Part shown: positions 46,001 through 58,831 of the stretch, one piece after another | Layout of the letters: the number at the start of each line of letters is the position of its first letter | Numbering within the stretch: the stretch's first letter is position 1 | NCBI GenBank assembly: GCA_039621445.1 | Contig: CP154955.1 | Span: 27,171,176 to 27,235,175, forward strand | From: Euglena gracilis | Lineage: Eukaryota > Euglenida > Euglenophyceae > Euglenales | Direction of reading: 5' to 3' | Length of the DNA: 64,000 nucleotides | Program-made: the position numbers and the translations under genes | Notes under the pieces: generated by a model | Seen by the model: the letters and a program-made list of their open reading frames with translations, nothing else | The model's database searches: none | What the model was told of the DNA's origin: nothing

Positions 46001-46133
46001 GGCGTGACAGGCGCAATTTTGCCCGCGGCAGGCGTGCGTAAAACGCAGCAGTTACCGCCCGGAAGGCGCAAACTAGCACTTCGGCAACGGACGCCCCAAA
46101 AAGCGTCTTTTTTCGGTCGTTTTCGGCCGAAAT
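43087..46133 (-). repeat. Satellite array, minus orientation
   Basis: About 14 monomers. The left junction (ACGCACGCC/GCTCCAAAAACG) joins two different monomer positions. 43210-43640 and 43640-44070 form a two-monomer duplication sharing the rare variant GGGTGAGGTCAGCG. One monomer near 45600-45660 is broken and restarted. Confidence 0.93.
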
Positions 46134-49100
46134 TACGCCCGCCGCGGGCAAAATTGCGCCTGTCGGGCCGGCGCCCTTCGCAACTGTCAGGTAAAGGATT
46201 GCCGACCTCTACCCGGGGCAGAGCGCTCGTTTTTGGAGAGCCGGCGCGGTTGATTTCGGCCGAAAACGACCGAGAAACGACGTATTTTTGGGCGTCCGTT
46301 GCCAAAGTGCTATTTTGCGCCTCCCGGGCGGTAACTGCTGCGTTTTACGCACGCCCGCCGCGGGCAAAATTGCGCCTGTCGGGCCGGCGCCCTTCGCAAC
46401 AGTCAGGTAAAGGATCGCCGACCTCTACCCGGGGCAGAGCGCTCGTTTTTGGAGCGCCGGCGCGGCCGATTTCGGCCGAAAACGACCGAGAAACGACGTA
46501 TTTTTGGGCGTCCGTTGCCAAAGTGCTATTTTGCGCCTCCCGGGCGGTAACTGCTGCGTTTTACGCACGCCGGCGCGGCCGATTTCGGCCGAAAACGACC
46601 GAAAAACGACGTTTTTTGGGGCGTCCGTTGCCAAAGAGCTATTTTGCGCGTCCCGGGCGGTAACTGCTGCGTTTTACGCACGCCTGCCGCGGGCAAAATT
46701 GCGCCTGTCGGGCCGGCGCCCTTCGCAACAGTCAGGTAAAGGATCGCCGACCTCTACCCGGGGCAGAGCGCTCGTTTTTGGAGCGCCGGCGCGGCCGATT
46801 TCGGCAAAAACGACCGGAAAAAGACGCTTTTTGGGGCGTCCGTTGCCGAAGTGTTATTTTGCGCCTCCCGGGCGGTGACTGCTCGTTGCCGAAGTGCTGT
46901 TTTGCGCCTCCCGGGCCGTAACTTCTGCGTTTTACGCACGCCCGCCGCGGGCAAAATTGCGCCTGTCCGGCCGGCGCCCTTCGCAACTGTCAGGTAAAGG
47001 ATCGCCGACCTCTACCCGGGGCACAGCGCTCGTTTTTGGAGCGCCGGCGCGGCCGATTTCGGCCGAAAACGACCGAAAAACGTTTTTTTCGGGGGGTCTT
47101 TTGCCAAAGTGCTATTTTGCGCCTCCCGGGCGGTAACTGCTGCGTTTTACGCACGCCCGCCGCGGGCAAAATTGCGCCTGTCGGATCGGCGCCCTTCGCA
47201 ACAGATCGCCGACCTCTACCCGGGGCAGAGCGCTCGTTTTTGGAGCGCCGGCGCGGCCGATTTCGGCCGAAAACGACCGAAAAACGACGTTTTTTGGGGC
47301 GTCCGTTGCCAAAGTGCTATTTTGCGCCTCCCGGGCGGTAACTGCTGCGTTTTACGCACGCCCGCCGCGGGCAAAATTGCGCCTGTCGGGCCGGCGCCCT
47401 TCGCAACAGTCAGGTAAAGGATCGCCGACCTCTACCCGGGGCAGAGCGCTCGTTTTTGGAGCGCGGGCGCGGCCGATTTCGGCCGAAAACGACCAAAAAA
47501 CGACGTTTTTTTGGGCGTCCGTTGCCAAAGTGCTATTTTGCGCCTCCCGGGCGGTAACTGCTGCGTTTTACGCACGCCCGCCGCGGGCAAAATTGCGCCT
47601 GTCGGGCCGGCGCCCTTCGCAACAGTCAGGTAAAGGATCGCCGACCTCTACCCGGGGCAGAGCGCTCGTTTTTGGAGCGCGGGCGCGGCCGATTTCGGCC
47701 GAAAACGACCGAAAAACGACGTTTTTGGGGCGTCCGTTGCCAAAGTGCTATTTTGCGCCTCCCGGGCGGTAACTGCTGCGTTTTACGCACGCCCGCCGCG
47801 GGCAAAATTGCGCCTGTCGGGCCGGCGCCCTTCGCAACAGTCAGGTAAAGGATCGCCGACCTCTACCCGGGGCAGAGCGCTCGTTTTTGGAGCGCCGGCG
47901 CGGCCGATTTCGGCCGAAAACGACCGAAAAACGACGTTTTTTGGGGCGTCCGTTGCCAAAGTGCTATTTTGCGCCTCCCGGGCGGTAACTGCTGCGTTTT
48001 ACGCACGCCCGCCGCGGGCAAAATTGCGCCTGTCGGGCCGGCGCCCTTCGCAACTGTCAGGTAAAGGATCGCCGACCTCTACCCGGGGCAGAGCGCTCGT
48101 TTTTGGAGCGCCGGCGCGGCCGATTTCGGCCGAAAACGACCGAAAAACGACGTTTTTTTGGGCGTCCGTTGCCAAAGTGCTATTTTGCGCCTCCCGGGCG
48201 GTAACTGCTGCGTTTTACGCACGCCCGCCGCGGGCAAAATTGCGCCTGGGCCCTTCGCAACAGTCAGGTAAAGGATCGCCGACCTCTACCCGGGGCAGAG
48301 CGCTCGTTTTTGGAGCGCGGGCGCGGCCGATTTCGGCCGAAAACGGCCGAAAAACGACGTTTTTGGGGCGTCCGTTGCCAAAGTGCTATTTTGCGCCTCC
48401 CGGGCGGTAACTGCTGCGTTTTACGCACGCCCGCCGCGGGCAAAATTGCGCCTGTCGGGCCGGCGCCCTTCGCAACTGTCAGGTAAAGGATCGCCGACCT
48501 CTACCCGGGGCAGAGCGCTCGTTTTTGGAGCGTCGGAGCGGCCAATTTCGGCCGAGAAAACCACCGAAAAACGAACGTTTTTGGGGCGTCCGTTACCAAA
48601 GTGCTATTTTGCGCCTCCCGGGCGGTAACTGTTGTGTTTTACGCACGCCAGCTGCGAAAAAAAATGCGCCTGACCGGCCAGCGCCCTTCGCAACAGTCAG
48701 ATAAAGGATCGCCGACCTCTACCCGGGGCAGAGCGCTCGTTTTTGGAGCGTCGGCGCGGCCAATTTCGGCCGAAAACGACCGAAAAACGACCCTTTTTTC
48801 GGCCTCCGTTGCCAAAGTGCTATGTTGTGCCTCCCGGGCGGTAACTGCTACGTTTTACGCACGCCCGCCGCGGGCAAAATCGCGCCTGTCGGGCCGGCGT
48901 CCTTCGCAACAGTCAGGTAAAGGATGACCTACCTCCACCCGGGGCAGACGCTCGTTTTTGGAGCGCCGGCGCGGATCCGGCCGGGAAAACGACCGAAAAA
49001 CGACGTTTTTTGGGGCGTCCGTTGCCAAAGTGCTATTTTGCGCCTCCCGGGCGGTAACTGCTGCGTTTTACGCACGCCCGCCGCAGGCAAAATTGCGCCT

Positions 49101-50760
49101 GTCGGGCCGGCGCCCTTCGCAACAGTCAGGTAAAGGATCGCCGTCCTCTATCCGGGGCAGAGCGCTCGTTTTTGGAGCGCCGACGCGGCCGATTTCGGGC
49201 GAAAACGACCGAAAAACGACGCTATTTTTGTGGGTTCGTTGCCAAAGTTGTTTTTTGCGCCTCCCGGGCGGTAACTGCTGCGTTTTTACGCACGCCCGCC
49301 GCGGGCAAAATTGCGCCTGTCGGGCCCGTGCCATTCTCAACAGTCAGGTCAAGGATCGCTGACCTCTATCCGGGGCAGAGCGCTCTTTTTTGGAGCGCCG
49401 GCGCGGCCAATTTCTGCCGAAAACGACCGAAAAACGACGTTTTTGGGGCGTCCGTTGCCGAAGTGCTATTTTGCGCCTCCCGCGGGCAAAATTGCGCCGG
49501 TCGGGCCGGCGCCCTTCGCAACAGTCAGGTAAAGGATTGCCGACCTCTACCAGGGGCAGAGCGCTCGTTTTTGGAGCGCGGCTCTGGGGCGCTGGCGTTG
49601 TTTTTTTAATTTTTTTTTGAAATTTTTTTTTTTTTTTGGCCGAAAAAACGGACCGAAAAACGCCGTTTTTCGGGGCCTCCGTTGCCAAAGTGCTATTTTG
49701 CGCCTCCCGGGCGGTAACTGCTGCGTTTTACGCTCGCCCGCCGCGGGCAAAATTGCGCCTGTCGGGCCGGCGCCCTTCGCAACAGTCAGGTAAAGGATCG
49801 CCGACCTCTACCGGGGCAGAGCGCTCGTTTTTGGAGCGCCGGCGCGGCCGATTTGTGTCGAAAACGGTCGAACTGAGACGTTTTTTGTGGCGTCCGTTGC
49901 CAAAGTGCTATTTTGCGCCTCCCGGGCGGTAACTGCTGCGTTTTACGCACGCCCGCCGCGGGCAAAAATTGCGCCTGTCGGGCCGGCGCCCTTCGCAACA
50001 GTCAGGTAAAGGATCGCCGACCTCTACCCGGGGCAGAGCGCTCGTTTTGGAGCGCCGGCGCGGCCGATTTCGGCCGAAAAACGACCGAAAAAACGACGTT
50101 TTTTTGGGGCGTCCGTTGCCAAAGTGCTATTTTGCGCCTCCCGGGCGGTAACTGCTGCGTTTTACGAACGCCCGCCGCGTGGCAAAATTGAGCCTGTCGC
50201 GCCGGCGCCCTCTCGCAACAGTCAGGTAAAGGATCGCCGACCTCTACCCGGGGCAGAGCGCTCGTTTTTGGAGCGCCGGCGCGGCCGATTTCGGCCGAAA
50301 AAGGCCCGAAAAACCACGTTTTTTAGGGCGTCCGTTGCCAAAGTGCTATTTTGCGCCTCCCGGGCGGTAACTGCTGCGTTTTACGCACGCCCGCCGCGGG
50401 CAAAATTGCGCCTGTCGGCCCGGCGCCCTTCGCAACAATCAGGTAAATGATCGCCGATCTCTACCCGGGGCAGAGCGCCGTTTTTGGAGCGCCGGCCGTC
50501 GGCCGATTTCGGCCGAAAAACGGCCGAAGAAACCACGTTTTTTTTGTGGCGTCCGTTGCCGAAGTGCTATTTTGCGCCTCCCGGGCGGTAACGCTGCGTT
50601 TACGCACGCCGCCTCGGGCAAAATGCGCCTGTCGCCGGCGCCCTTCGCAACAGTCTGGTAAAGGATCGCCGACCTCCACCCGGGGCAGAGTGCTCGTTTT
50701 TGGAGCGCCGGCGCGGCCGATTTCGGCCGAAAACGACCGAAAAACGACGTTTTTTGTGGG
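46134..50760 (+). repeat. Satellite array, plus orientation, degenerate at its right end
   Basis: About 21 monomers. The junction at 46133 is inside the GGCCGAAAT block. From about 48500 to 50760 indels become frequent, including a T-rich tract of about 40 bp at 49598-49640 and several one-base insertions in homopolymers. Confidence 0.92.
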
Positions 50761-53700
50761 GCCCGACAGGTGCAATTTTGCCCGCGGCGGGCGTGCGCAA
50801 AACGCAGCAGTTACCGCCCGGGAGGCGCAAAATAGCACTTTGGCAACGGACGCCCCGAAAAACGTCGTTTTTCGGTCGTTTTCGGCCGAAATCGGCCGCG
50901 CCGGCGCTCCAAAAACGAGCGCTCTGCCCCGGGTAGAGGTCGGCGATCCTTTACCAGACTGTTGCGAAGGGCGCCGGCCCGACAGGCGCAATTTTGCCCG
51001 CGGCGGGCGTGCGCAAAACGCAGCAGTTACCGCCCGGGAGGCGCAAAATAGCACTTTGGCAACGGACGCCCCGAAAAACGTCGTTTTTCGGTCGTTTTCG
51101 GCCGAAATCGGCCGCGCCGGCGCTCCAAAAACGAGCGCTCTGCCCCGGGTAGAGGTCGGCGATCCTTTACCTGACTGTTGCGAAAGGCGCCGGCCCGACA
51201 GGCGCAATTTTGCCCGCGGCGGGCGTGCGCAAAACGCAGCAGTTACCGCCCGGGAGGCGCAAAATAGCACTTTGGCAACGGACGCCCCGAAAAACGTCGT
51301 TTTTCGGTCGTTTTCGGCCGAAATCGGCCGCGCCGGCGCTCCAAAAACGAGCGCTCTGCCCCGGGTAGAGGTCGGCGATCCTTTACCTGACTGTTGCGAA
51401 GGGCGCCGGCCCGACAGGCGCAATTTTGCCCGCGGCGGGCGTGCGTAAAACGCAGCAGTTACCGCCCGGGAGGCGCAAAATAGCACTTTGGCAACGGACG
51501 CCCCGAAAAACGTCGTTTTTCGGTCGTTTTCGGCCGAAATCGGCCGCGCCGGCGCTCCAAAAACGAACGCTCTGCCCCGGGTAGAGGTCGGCGATCCTTT
51601 ACCTGACTGTTGCGAAGGGCGCCGGCCCGACAGGCGCAATTTTGCCCGCGGCGGGCGTGCGTAAAACGCAGCAGTTACCGCCCGGGAGGCGCAAAATAGC
51701 ACTTTGGCAACGGACGCCCCCAAAAACGTCGTTTTTCGGTCGTTTTCGGCCGAAATCGGCCGCGCCGGCGCTCCAAAAACGAGCGCTCTGCCCCGGGTAG
51801 AGGTCGGCGATCCTTTACCTGACTGTTGCGAAGGCGCCGGCCCGACAGGCGCAATTTTGCCCGCGGCGGGCGTGCGTAAAACGCAGCAGTTACCGCCCGG
51901 GAGGCGCAAAATAGCACTTTGGCAACGGACGCCCCAAAAAACGTCGTTTTTCGGTCGTTTTCGGCCGAAATCGGCCGCGCCGGCGCTCCAAAAACGAGCG
52001 CTCTGCCCCGGGTAGAGGTCGGCGATCCTTTACCTGACTGTTGCGAAGGGCACCGGCCCGACAGGCGCAATTTTGCCCGCGGCGGGCGTGCGTAAAACGC
52101 AGCAGCAGTTACCGCCCGGGAAGCGCAAAATAGCACTTCGGCAACGGACGCCCCGAAAAACGTCGTTTTTCGGTCGTTTTCGGCCGAAATCGGCCGCGCC
52201 GGCGCTCCAAAAACGAGCGCTCTGCCCCGGGTAGAGGTCGGCGATCCTTTACCTGACTGTTGCGAAGGGCACCGGCCCGACAGGCGCAATTTTGCCCGCG
52301 GCGGGCGTGCGTAAAACGCAGCAGTTACCGCCCGGGAGGCGCAAAATAGCACTTTGGCAACGGACGCCCCGAAAAACGTCGTTTTTCGGTCGTTTTCGGC
52401 CGAAATCGGCCGCGCCGGCGCTCCAAAAACGAGCGCTCTGCCCCGGGTAGAGGTCGGCGATCCTTTACCTGACTGTTGCGAAAGGCGCCGGCCCGACAGG
52501 CGCAATTTTGCCCGCGGCGGGCGTGCGTAAAACGCAGCCGTTTCCGCCCGGGAGGCGCAAAATAGCACTTCGGCAACGGACGCCCCAAAAAACGTCGTTT
52601 TTCGGTCGTTTTCGGCCGAAATCGGCCGCGCGGCTCAAAAACCGGGCGCTCTGCCCCGGGTAGAGGTCGGCGATCCTTTACCTGACTGTTGCGAAGGGCA
52701 CCGGCCCGACAGGCGCAATTTTGCCCGCGGCGGGCGTGCGTAAAACGCAGCAGTTACCGCCCGGGAGGCGCAAAATAGCACTTTGGCAACGGACGCCCCG
52801 AAAAACGTCGTTTTTCGGTCGTTTTCGGCCGAAATCGGCCGCGCCGGCGCTCCAAAAACGAGCGCTCTGCCCCGGGTAGAGGTCGGCGATCCTTTACCTG
52901 ACTGTTGCGAAAGGCGCCGGCCCGACAGGCGCAATTTTGCCCGCGGCGGGCGTGCGCAAAACGCAGCAGTTACCGCCCGGGAGGCGCAAAATAGCACTTT
53001 GGCAACGGACGCCCCGAAAAACGTCGTTTTTCGGTCGTTTTCGGCCGAAATCGGCCGCGCCGGCGCTCCAAAAACGAGCGCTCTGCCCCGGGTAGAGGTC
53101 GGCGATCCTTTACCTGACTGTTGCGAAGGGCGCCGGCCCGACCGGCGCAATTTTGCCCGCGGCGGGCGTGCGTAAAACGCAGCCGTTTCCGCCCGGGAGG
53201 CGCAAAATAGCACTTGGGCAACGGACGCCCCAAAAAACGTCGTTTTTCGGTCGTTTTCGGCCGAAATCGGCCGCGCCGGCGCTCCAAAAACGAGCGCTCT
53301 GCCCCGGGTAGAGGTCGGCGATCCTTTACCTGACTGTTGCGAAGGGCGCCGGCCCGACAGGCGCAATTTTGCCCGCGGCGGGCGTGCGTAAAACGCAGCC
53401 GTTTCCGCCCGGGAGGCGCAAAATAGCACTTCGGCAACGGACGCCCCAAAAAACGTCGTTTTTCGGTCGTTTTCGGCCGAAATCGGCCGCGCCGGCGCTC
53501 CAAAAACGAGCGCTCTGCCCCGGGTAGAGGTCGGCGATCCTTTACCTGACTGTTGCGAAGGGCACCGGCCCGACAGGCGCAATTTTGCCCGCGGCGGGCG
53601 TGCGTAAAACGCAGCAGTTACCGCCCGGGAGGCGCAAAATAGCACTTTGGCAACGGACGCCCCGAAAAACGTCGTTTTTCGGTCGTTTTCGGCCGAAATC

Positions 53701-54845
53701 GGCCGCGCCGGCGCTCCAAAAACGAGCGCTCTGCCCCGGGTAGAGGTCGGCGATCCTTTACCTGACTGTTGCGAAGGGCGCCGGCCCGACAGGCGCAATT
53801 TTGCCCGCGGCGGGCGTGCGTAAAACGCAGCAGTTACCGCCTGGGAGGCGCAAAATAGCACTTCGGCAACGGACGCCCCGAAAAACGTCGTTTTTTGGTC
53901 GTTTTCGGCCGAAATCGGCCGCGCCGGCGCTCCAAAAACGAGCGCTCTGCCCCGGGTAGAGGTCGGCGATCCTTTACCTGACTGTTGCGAAAGGCGCCGG
54001 CCCGACAGGCGCAATTTTGCCCGCGGCGGGCGTGCGTAAAACGCAGCCGTTTCCGCCCAGGAGGCGCAAAATAGCACTTCGGCAACGGACGCCCCGAAAA
54101 ACGTCGTTTTTCGGTCGTTTTCGGCCGAAATCGGCCGCGCCGGCGCTCCAAAAACGAGCGCTCTGCCCCGGGTAGAGGTCGGCGATCCTTTACCTGACTG
54201 TTGCGAAGGGCGCCGGCCCGACAGGCGCAATTTTGCCCGCGGCGGGCGTGCGTAAAACGCAGCCGTTTCCGCCCGGGAGGCGCAAAATAGCACTTCGGCA
54301 ACGGACGCCCCAAAAAACGTCGTTTTTCGGTCGTTTTCGGCCGAAATCGGCCGCGCCGGCGCTCCAAAAACGAGCGCTCTGCCCCGGGTAGAGGTCGGCG
54401 ATCCTTTACCTGACTGTTGCGAAAGGCGCCGGCCCGACAGGCGCAATTTTGCCCGCGGCGGGCGTGCGTAAAACGCAGCAGTTACCGCCCGGGAGGCGCA
54501 AAATAGCACTTTGGCAACGGACGCCCCAAAAAACGTCGTTTTTCGGTCGTTTTCGGCCGAAATCGGCCGCGCCGGCGCTCCAAAAACGAGCGCTCTGCCC
54601 CGGGTAGAGGTCGGCGATCCTTTACCTGACTGTTGCGAAGGGCGTCGGCCCGACAGGCGCAATTTTGCCCGCGGCGGGCGTGCGTAAAACGCAGCCGTTT
54701 CCGCCCGGGAGGCGCAAAATAGCACTTCGGCAACGGACGCCCCAAAAAACGTCGTTTTCGGTCGTTTTCGGCCGAAATCGGCCGCGCCGGCGCTCCAAAA
54801 ACGAGCGCCCTGCCCCGGGTAGAGGTCGGCGATCCTTTACCCGAG
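50761..54845 (-). repeat. Satellite array, minus orientation, highly homogeneous
   Basis: About 19 monomers of 215-216 bp, nearly identical, alternating CAGCAGTTACCG and CAGCCGTTTCCG subtypes. The frame stays open for 696 codons on the minus strand (52635-54725) for the same 72-codon reason. Interrupted at 54845 by GyB and resumed at 63867. Confidence 0.95.
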
Positions 54846-55262
54846 TGTACCTCCCCTGACTCTATTCCCACTGCCTGTCGGCCTACTTACACCCTCCCGT
54901 GGGAACAGAACCAGGAGAGTAACAAAAAGAAAGTCTTTCACTTAACTATTAGTTTTTATTGCCTTTGGGCTTATGCAGAGCACAAGGCAAACCAGGTGTG
55001 ATTTTGGAACTTCAGTTCCAGTAGTGTTCTCCTATCGGAGTTCAAACCTTCAAATCTTTGATTTGCCCTTTTGGGCTGATGAAACACAAAGCAAAACAAT
55101 AATACCACCTGTGAAAAGAGAAGGCGGATCCGAGATAGGATAGGCTATTCCTAATTCTGCAATTTGTGTTGCAGAACATGGAATAGTGCTATCTGGCATG
55201 ACATTGTACATTTTGCAGTCTGCTGCTATGCACAGTGCCATGTTCATGCTGCCTGGTACACA
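54846..55262 (-). repeat. GyB LTR (3' LTR in element orientation)
   Basis: 417 bp, element-strand ends TGTGTACC...GAGGTACA. Contains about 22 bp (TTTTGCAGTCTGCTGCTATG region, 55211-55235) missing from the other LTR. Termini match the GyA LTR. Confidence 0.88.
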
Positions 55263-55272
55263 TCCCCCTTCC
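55263..55272 (-). promoter_or_regulatory. Polypurine tract of GyB
   Basis: Minus strand GGAAGGGGGA directly upstream of the 3' LTR start TGTGTACC; the expected primer for plus-strand DNA synthesis. Confidence 0.75.
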
Positions 55273-56765
55273 AGGGCTTTGCCCGATTTCCTTACTGGAC
55301 CAGGCCAGCAAGGACATAGGCAAGGCCGTGAGATAGAGGAACATACACCAGGAAAGCATATCTTGGGTCTGCTTCTCCATCACAAGGTAAAAAACCAGAA
55401 AGGGAAGGAAGGAAGAGAGGGGAACCCAAAAACCCAAAACGCGCAAAAGAGTTTACCCGCTTATGCGGCTAACTACTTATTGCGGTAAAGGGGTGGAAGT
55501 GGAAGAGCCCGCTTGGAAAGTGGGGCTGGAAGGTTTTCATTCCAGAAAGTCCCATCCACCCCGTTTGGGGTGTGCCTATGGCACTTTGGGTGGTCTCATT
55601 CCATAATCGGAAAATATTGCAAGGGTAGGGTGTGGAAGGAGGGGCACCTGGCCAGTCATACCTGACCAGGGAGGAAAACCTATTTACAAAACCAACTGCC
55701 GGCGACAGCGATTTTTGCCCGGGGGGGGGAAAGGGGAGAGGAGTGGGGGGCTGGTCCAAAGACCTTACAAAGAATTTTTGCTGTCTGGCAGTCTTATGGG
55801 GGCCTTAAGGCCGAAAAGTAACAAGTTGGCCTAATTATTACGTTGTGCGCGCTGTGTGCTGTGCGTCTTCTTACTGGCGGCGTATACCGCTGTGAAGACT
55901 TCACAGTGCATCGCGAACACGGTGTTGTCGATGGGGTATCCCCAGAGGCGTATACCTCAGAATAGCGGGCAGTAGCCCTAAAAACTGTAGATTTGGCATT
56001 TGTGCCTTGGGTGTGCAGCCTGTAGGCTGAAGGGTTGGCATTAACCAAAAATAATGGGGGGGTAGGCTTTATCGCCAAGAAACCTTGCCTTGCGGAATAT
56101 GCATGGCACAAAAATACTACTGGGTGTATACCCGAATCAAAAAAATTCGGCAGATTGCCAAAAAATCATAGTGAGGTGTACAACCGCAGAAAAAATGCGG
56201 AATTGTGGCAGGCTGCTGCCAAATCACAGAACAACTGTAATTGGTGTGGCTTATACCACTTTGAAAAACCGCAAATGAACTGTGAATGCACATAAAAGAA
56301 TGGAACATTGTTCCAGTGCGGTGAAATTCATCACTCTGTACCTTTCGGTACAATCAGAGGCATGATACCTCTAGAAGCAAACTGCGCGTATGAAAAATTG
56401 TGGGTATCCCCATATTGCGCACACGTGGTCAAAACCGCATATTGCGACAATGAGTTCAGACGAGTAGGTCACAAATGACACAAATGCGAGAGAAACGGGG
56501 GAACCGCACAAAATGAGCAATCATCAATGAATATGGTGCTGTGGCACGCACCATATGACGATTCGCTCTGAAATTTTGACCAGATTTGCGAAATATTCGC
56601 TGAACACGTGGCGATTGATCCGCATTCAGAAAATTTGCGGATGATCTGCACACGGAATCCCAAATGTGGGTCAAGAAAAGCTGGATTTCACCATTTCTGA
56701 GCTGTGGTTCTTATAAACCTTGCAGAATGACACCATTGGTGTTGCACATGATGACCATTGGGTCC

Positions 56766-56858
56766 TCCGAATTATGTCGGTAAGGGGATCCCACTGAATG
56801 AAGTGGGGGGGTCCGAATTATATCGGTAAGGGGGTCCCACTGAATAAAGTGGGGGGGG
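56766..56858. repeat. Two tandem copies of a 46-bp unit with hairpin
   Basis: Each unit begins TCCGAATTAT, contains CGGTAAGGGG, then CCCACTGAAT and AAGTGGGGGG, whose CCCACT/AGTGGG arms can pair. Confidence 0.8.
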
Positions 56859-58831
56859 TGGGGCAAGAATGCCGTTAGTGTGGTAAGCAGAAAAAAATAC
56901 TGCAAATATGACAAAATCTCATCATTTGTGACTATGCCACTGAGAAATACTGACTTTTGTCAGATTTTTAGGGAAATCCCTGTAAGGATTTAGGGCAGAA
57001 ATGCAGGTTCTGCGTCGAGAATTGCATTTTTGTCACCAAAAGTGCAACTTTGTTGCATTTTGAGTCATTTAAGACTGCAATTGCCAAGTGCACATAGTGC
57101 TTGTTGAGAGTGTCCAATAACACTGCATGTTTGTTGTTGTACAGATTTTGGGATTTGGGTGTCGAATAACACCACATCACCCAAAAAGCTGTAAAATTAT
57201 GCAAAAATATCGCAAAAAAAGCAAAAATACGCTTAAAAATACAAGTAAAACATGTCTATGACATCTTGAGCAAAGGAAAAATTGCCATTATCAGCATATT
57301 CCTTTGCATTCCACTCTGGCATAGTGCCTCATGGTCACTCCCATTAGGGATATGAGTGCCAGAATGGGGAAAAATCACCAAAAATTGCAGAAAATCAATG
57401 ATTTAAATGAAAATTTGCACATAAGTGCTCCTAAAAATGATTCTAGTGAGTCGAAATGACTCCAAATTGTGGGCTATAGCCCTCTGCACTGTACCAGGCC
57501 TAATAGCCCATACAGAGGGGGTAATGGGCAGAATGCTGCCAAAGGTACTAAAAAATGGCCATTAGACAATCTGGTAACCAATGGTAATTAGCCATCAGAA
57601 ACGATGTGGGGAACAGTATAGAAGCCTTTCAGGCTGATTTGCCAGTCTGGTACACGATCGTACAAGATCTGGCTCAAAATTTGGCTTTTGGCCAGATTGG
57701 CTTGGCTTAATTCAATTTTTCACGATCTCCTCAAATAAGAGTACCGTGCAGAGTTACAGCGATCTGTTTGCACCGCTGGACGGCTCATCGAACGAGCTTT
57801 CGAATGAGGGGTAACATGGCTTATCGGCCAGCTACAGGCGATGAGATACGTCTTTGATCTTTTGCCTGTGTGAGTGAGCTTTTGATATAAGCTTCCAGAA
57901 TTTATTCTAGAAAGACAACTCTTGGTTTCTATCTCATAGGCACTACTACATACAGTCAAAACCTCATGGCACGAGGTGCCAGAAGTTTTGAAGCTTTTGT
58001 GGTGGTTTTGAGGCTATGCCAAAGTGACACTTATGCAAATCTGCACAAAACTAGCCTTTTTGGCTTGTTTTGGCCATTTCAGCCACTTTCAGCCATGTAA
58101 TATGGCTTTTTGTGCCATTTTTTGAGGTCGTATGAACTTTTCACTTTATAATATGGATTTGTGGACCTTTTGTCCTTTTGGTCCTTGCAATTTGTGCAAA
58201 TTGGTCCTATGGACCCATGGACCACGTGGGTAATGGCCCATAGGCCTTGCACATCATAGGGTGTATTGGTCACATAGACCTAAGGCTAAGTGGTCAAGTC
58301 CAACAAAATGCATGTTTGAATGAATTTTCTTCATTTTCTTTTTTTTTGGGGGGGGCAACTATGTTGCACATAAAAGAAATGAAATTGTGAGCATTTTCCC
58401 ATGTAGGGGTTGCATTTTGCCAAAGTATAAGCCATTTAGGCACAAAACTGCTATTTAAGCACAAGTTGGGTAAGTTTTCGGGAAAAAGCAGTATTTGCAA
58501 TACATCCCAAAAACTTTATCACACAACTTGTGTTGCTTTGCTCCATAGAGCTTTGAGAACACCAAAATATTTTTGGTGTGGGAATGGATTGGGCAAAGAA
58601 CCGTATTCACATAAAACTTCACTTCTTGTTTGCTGTCATCAAACAAAATCTGCAATTTGATCATGTGGAACAGAAACAAACATCCATGAACAGAGTTGCG
58701 GATTTACACACATATATCTTTGGGAATGATTCCCAAAAGAAGATGGGTGGTTTGGGCGTATACCCATGTGTCATAAATGCACGATAGTGCTCACACCACA
58801 TTGTGAGAAAGGGGGGTTGCCAAGGTGGGTG

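Noticed and set aside
8784-54845. CRISPR-like array because of regular spacing
   Set aside because: The whole 215-bp unit repeats with no unique spacers; the context is a eukaryotic satellite with retrotransposons.
8784-54845. CENP-B box in the satellite
   Set aside because: TTTCGGCCGAAATCGG resembles the NTTCGNNNNANNCGGGN pattern but the CGGG part is out of place by one base, so it is not a match.
55794-56111. 105-codon minus ORF in the GyB interior
   Set aside because: No family resemblance and a length expected by chance; not related to GyA pol.
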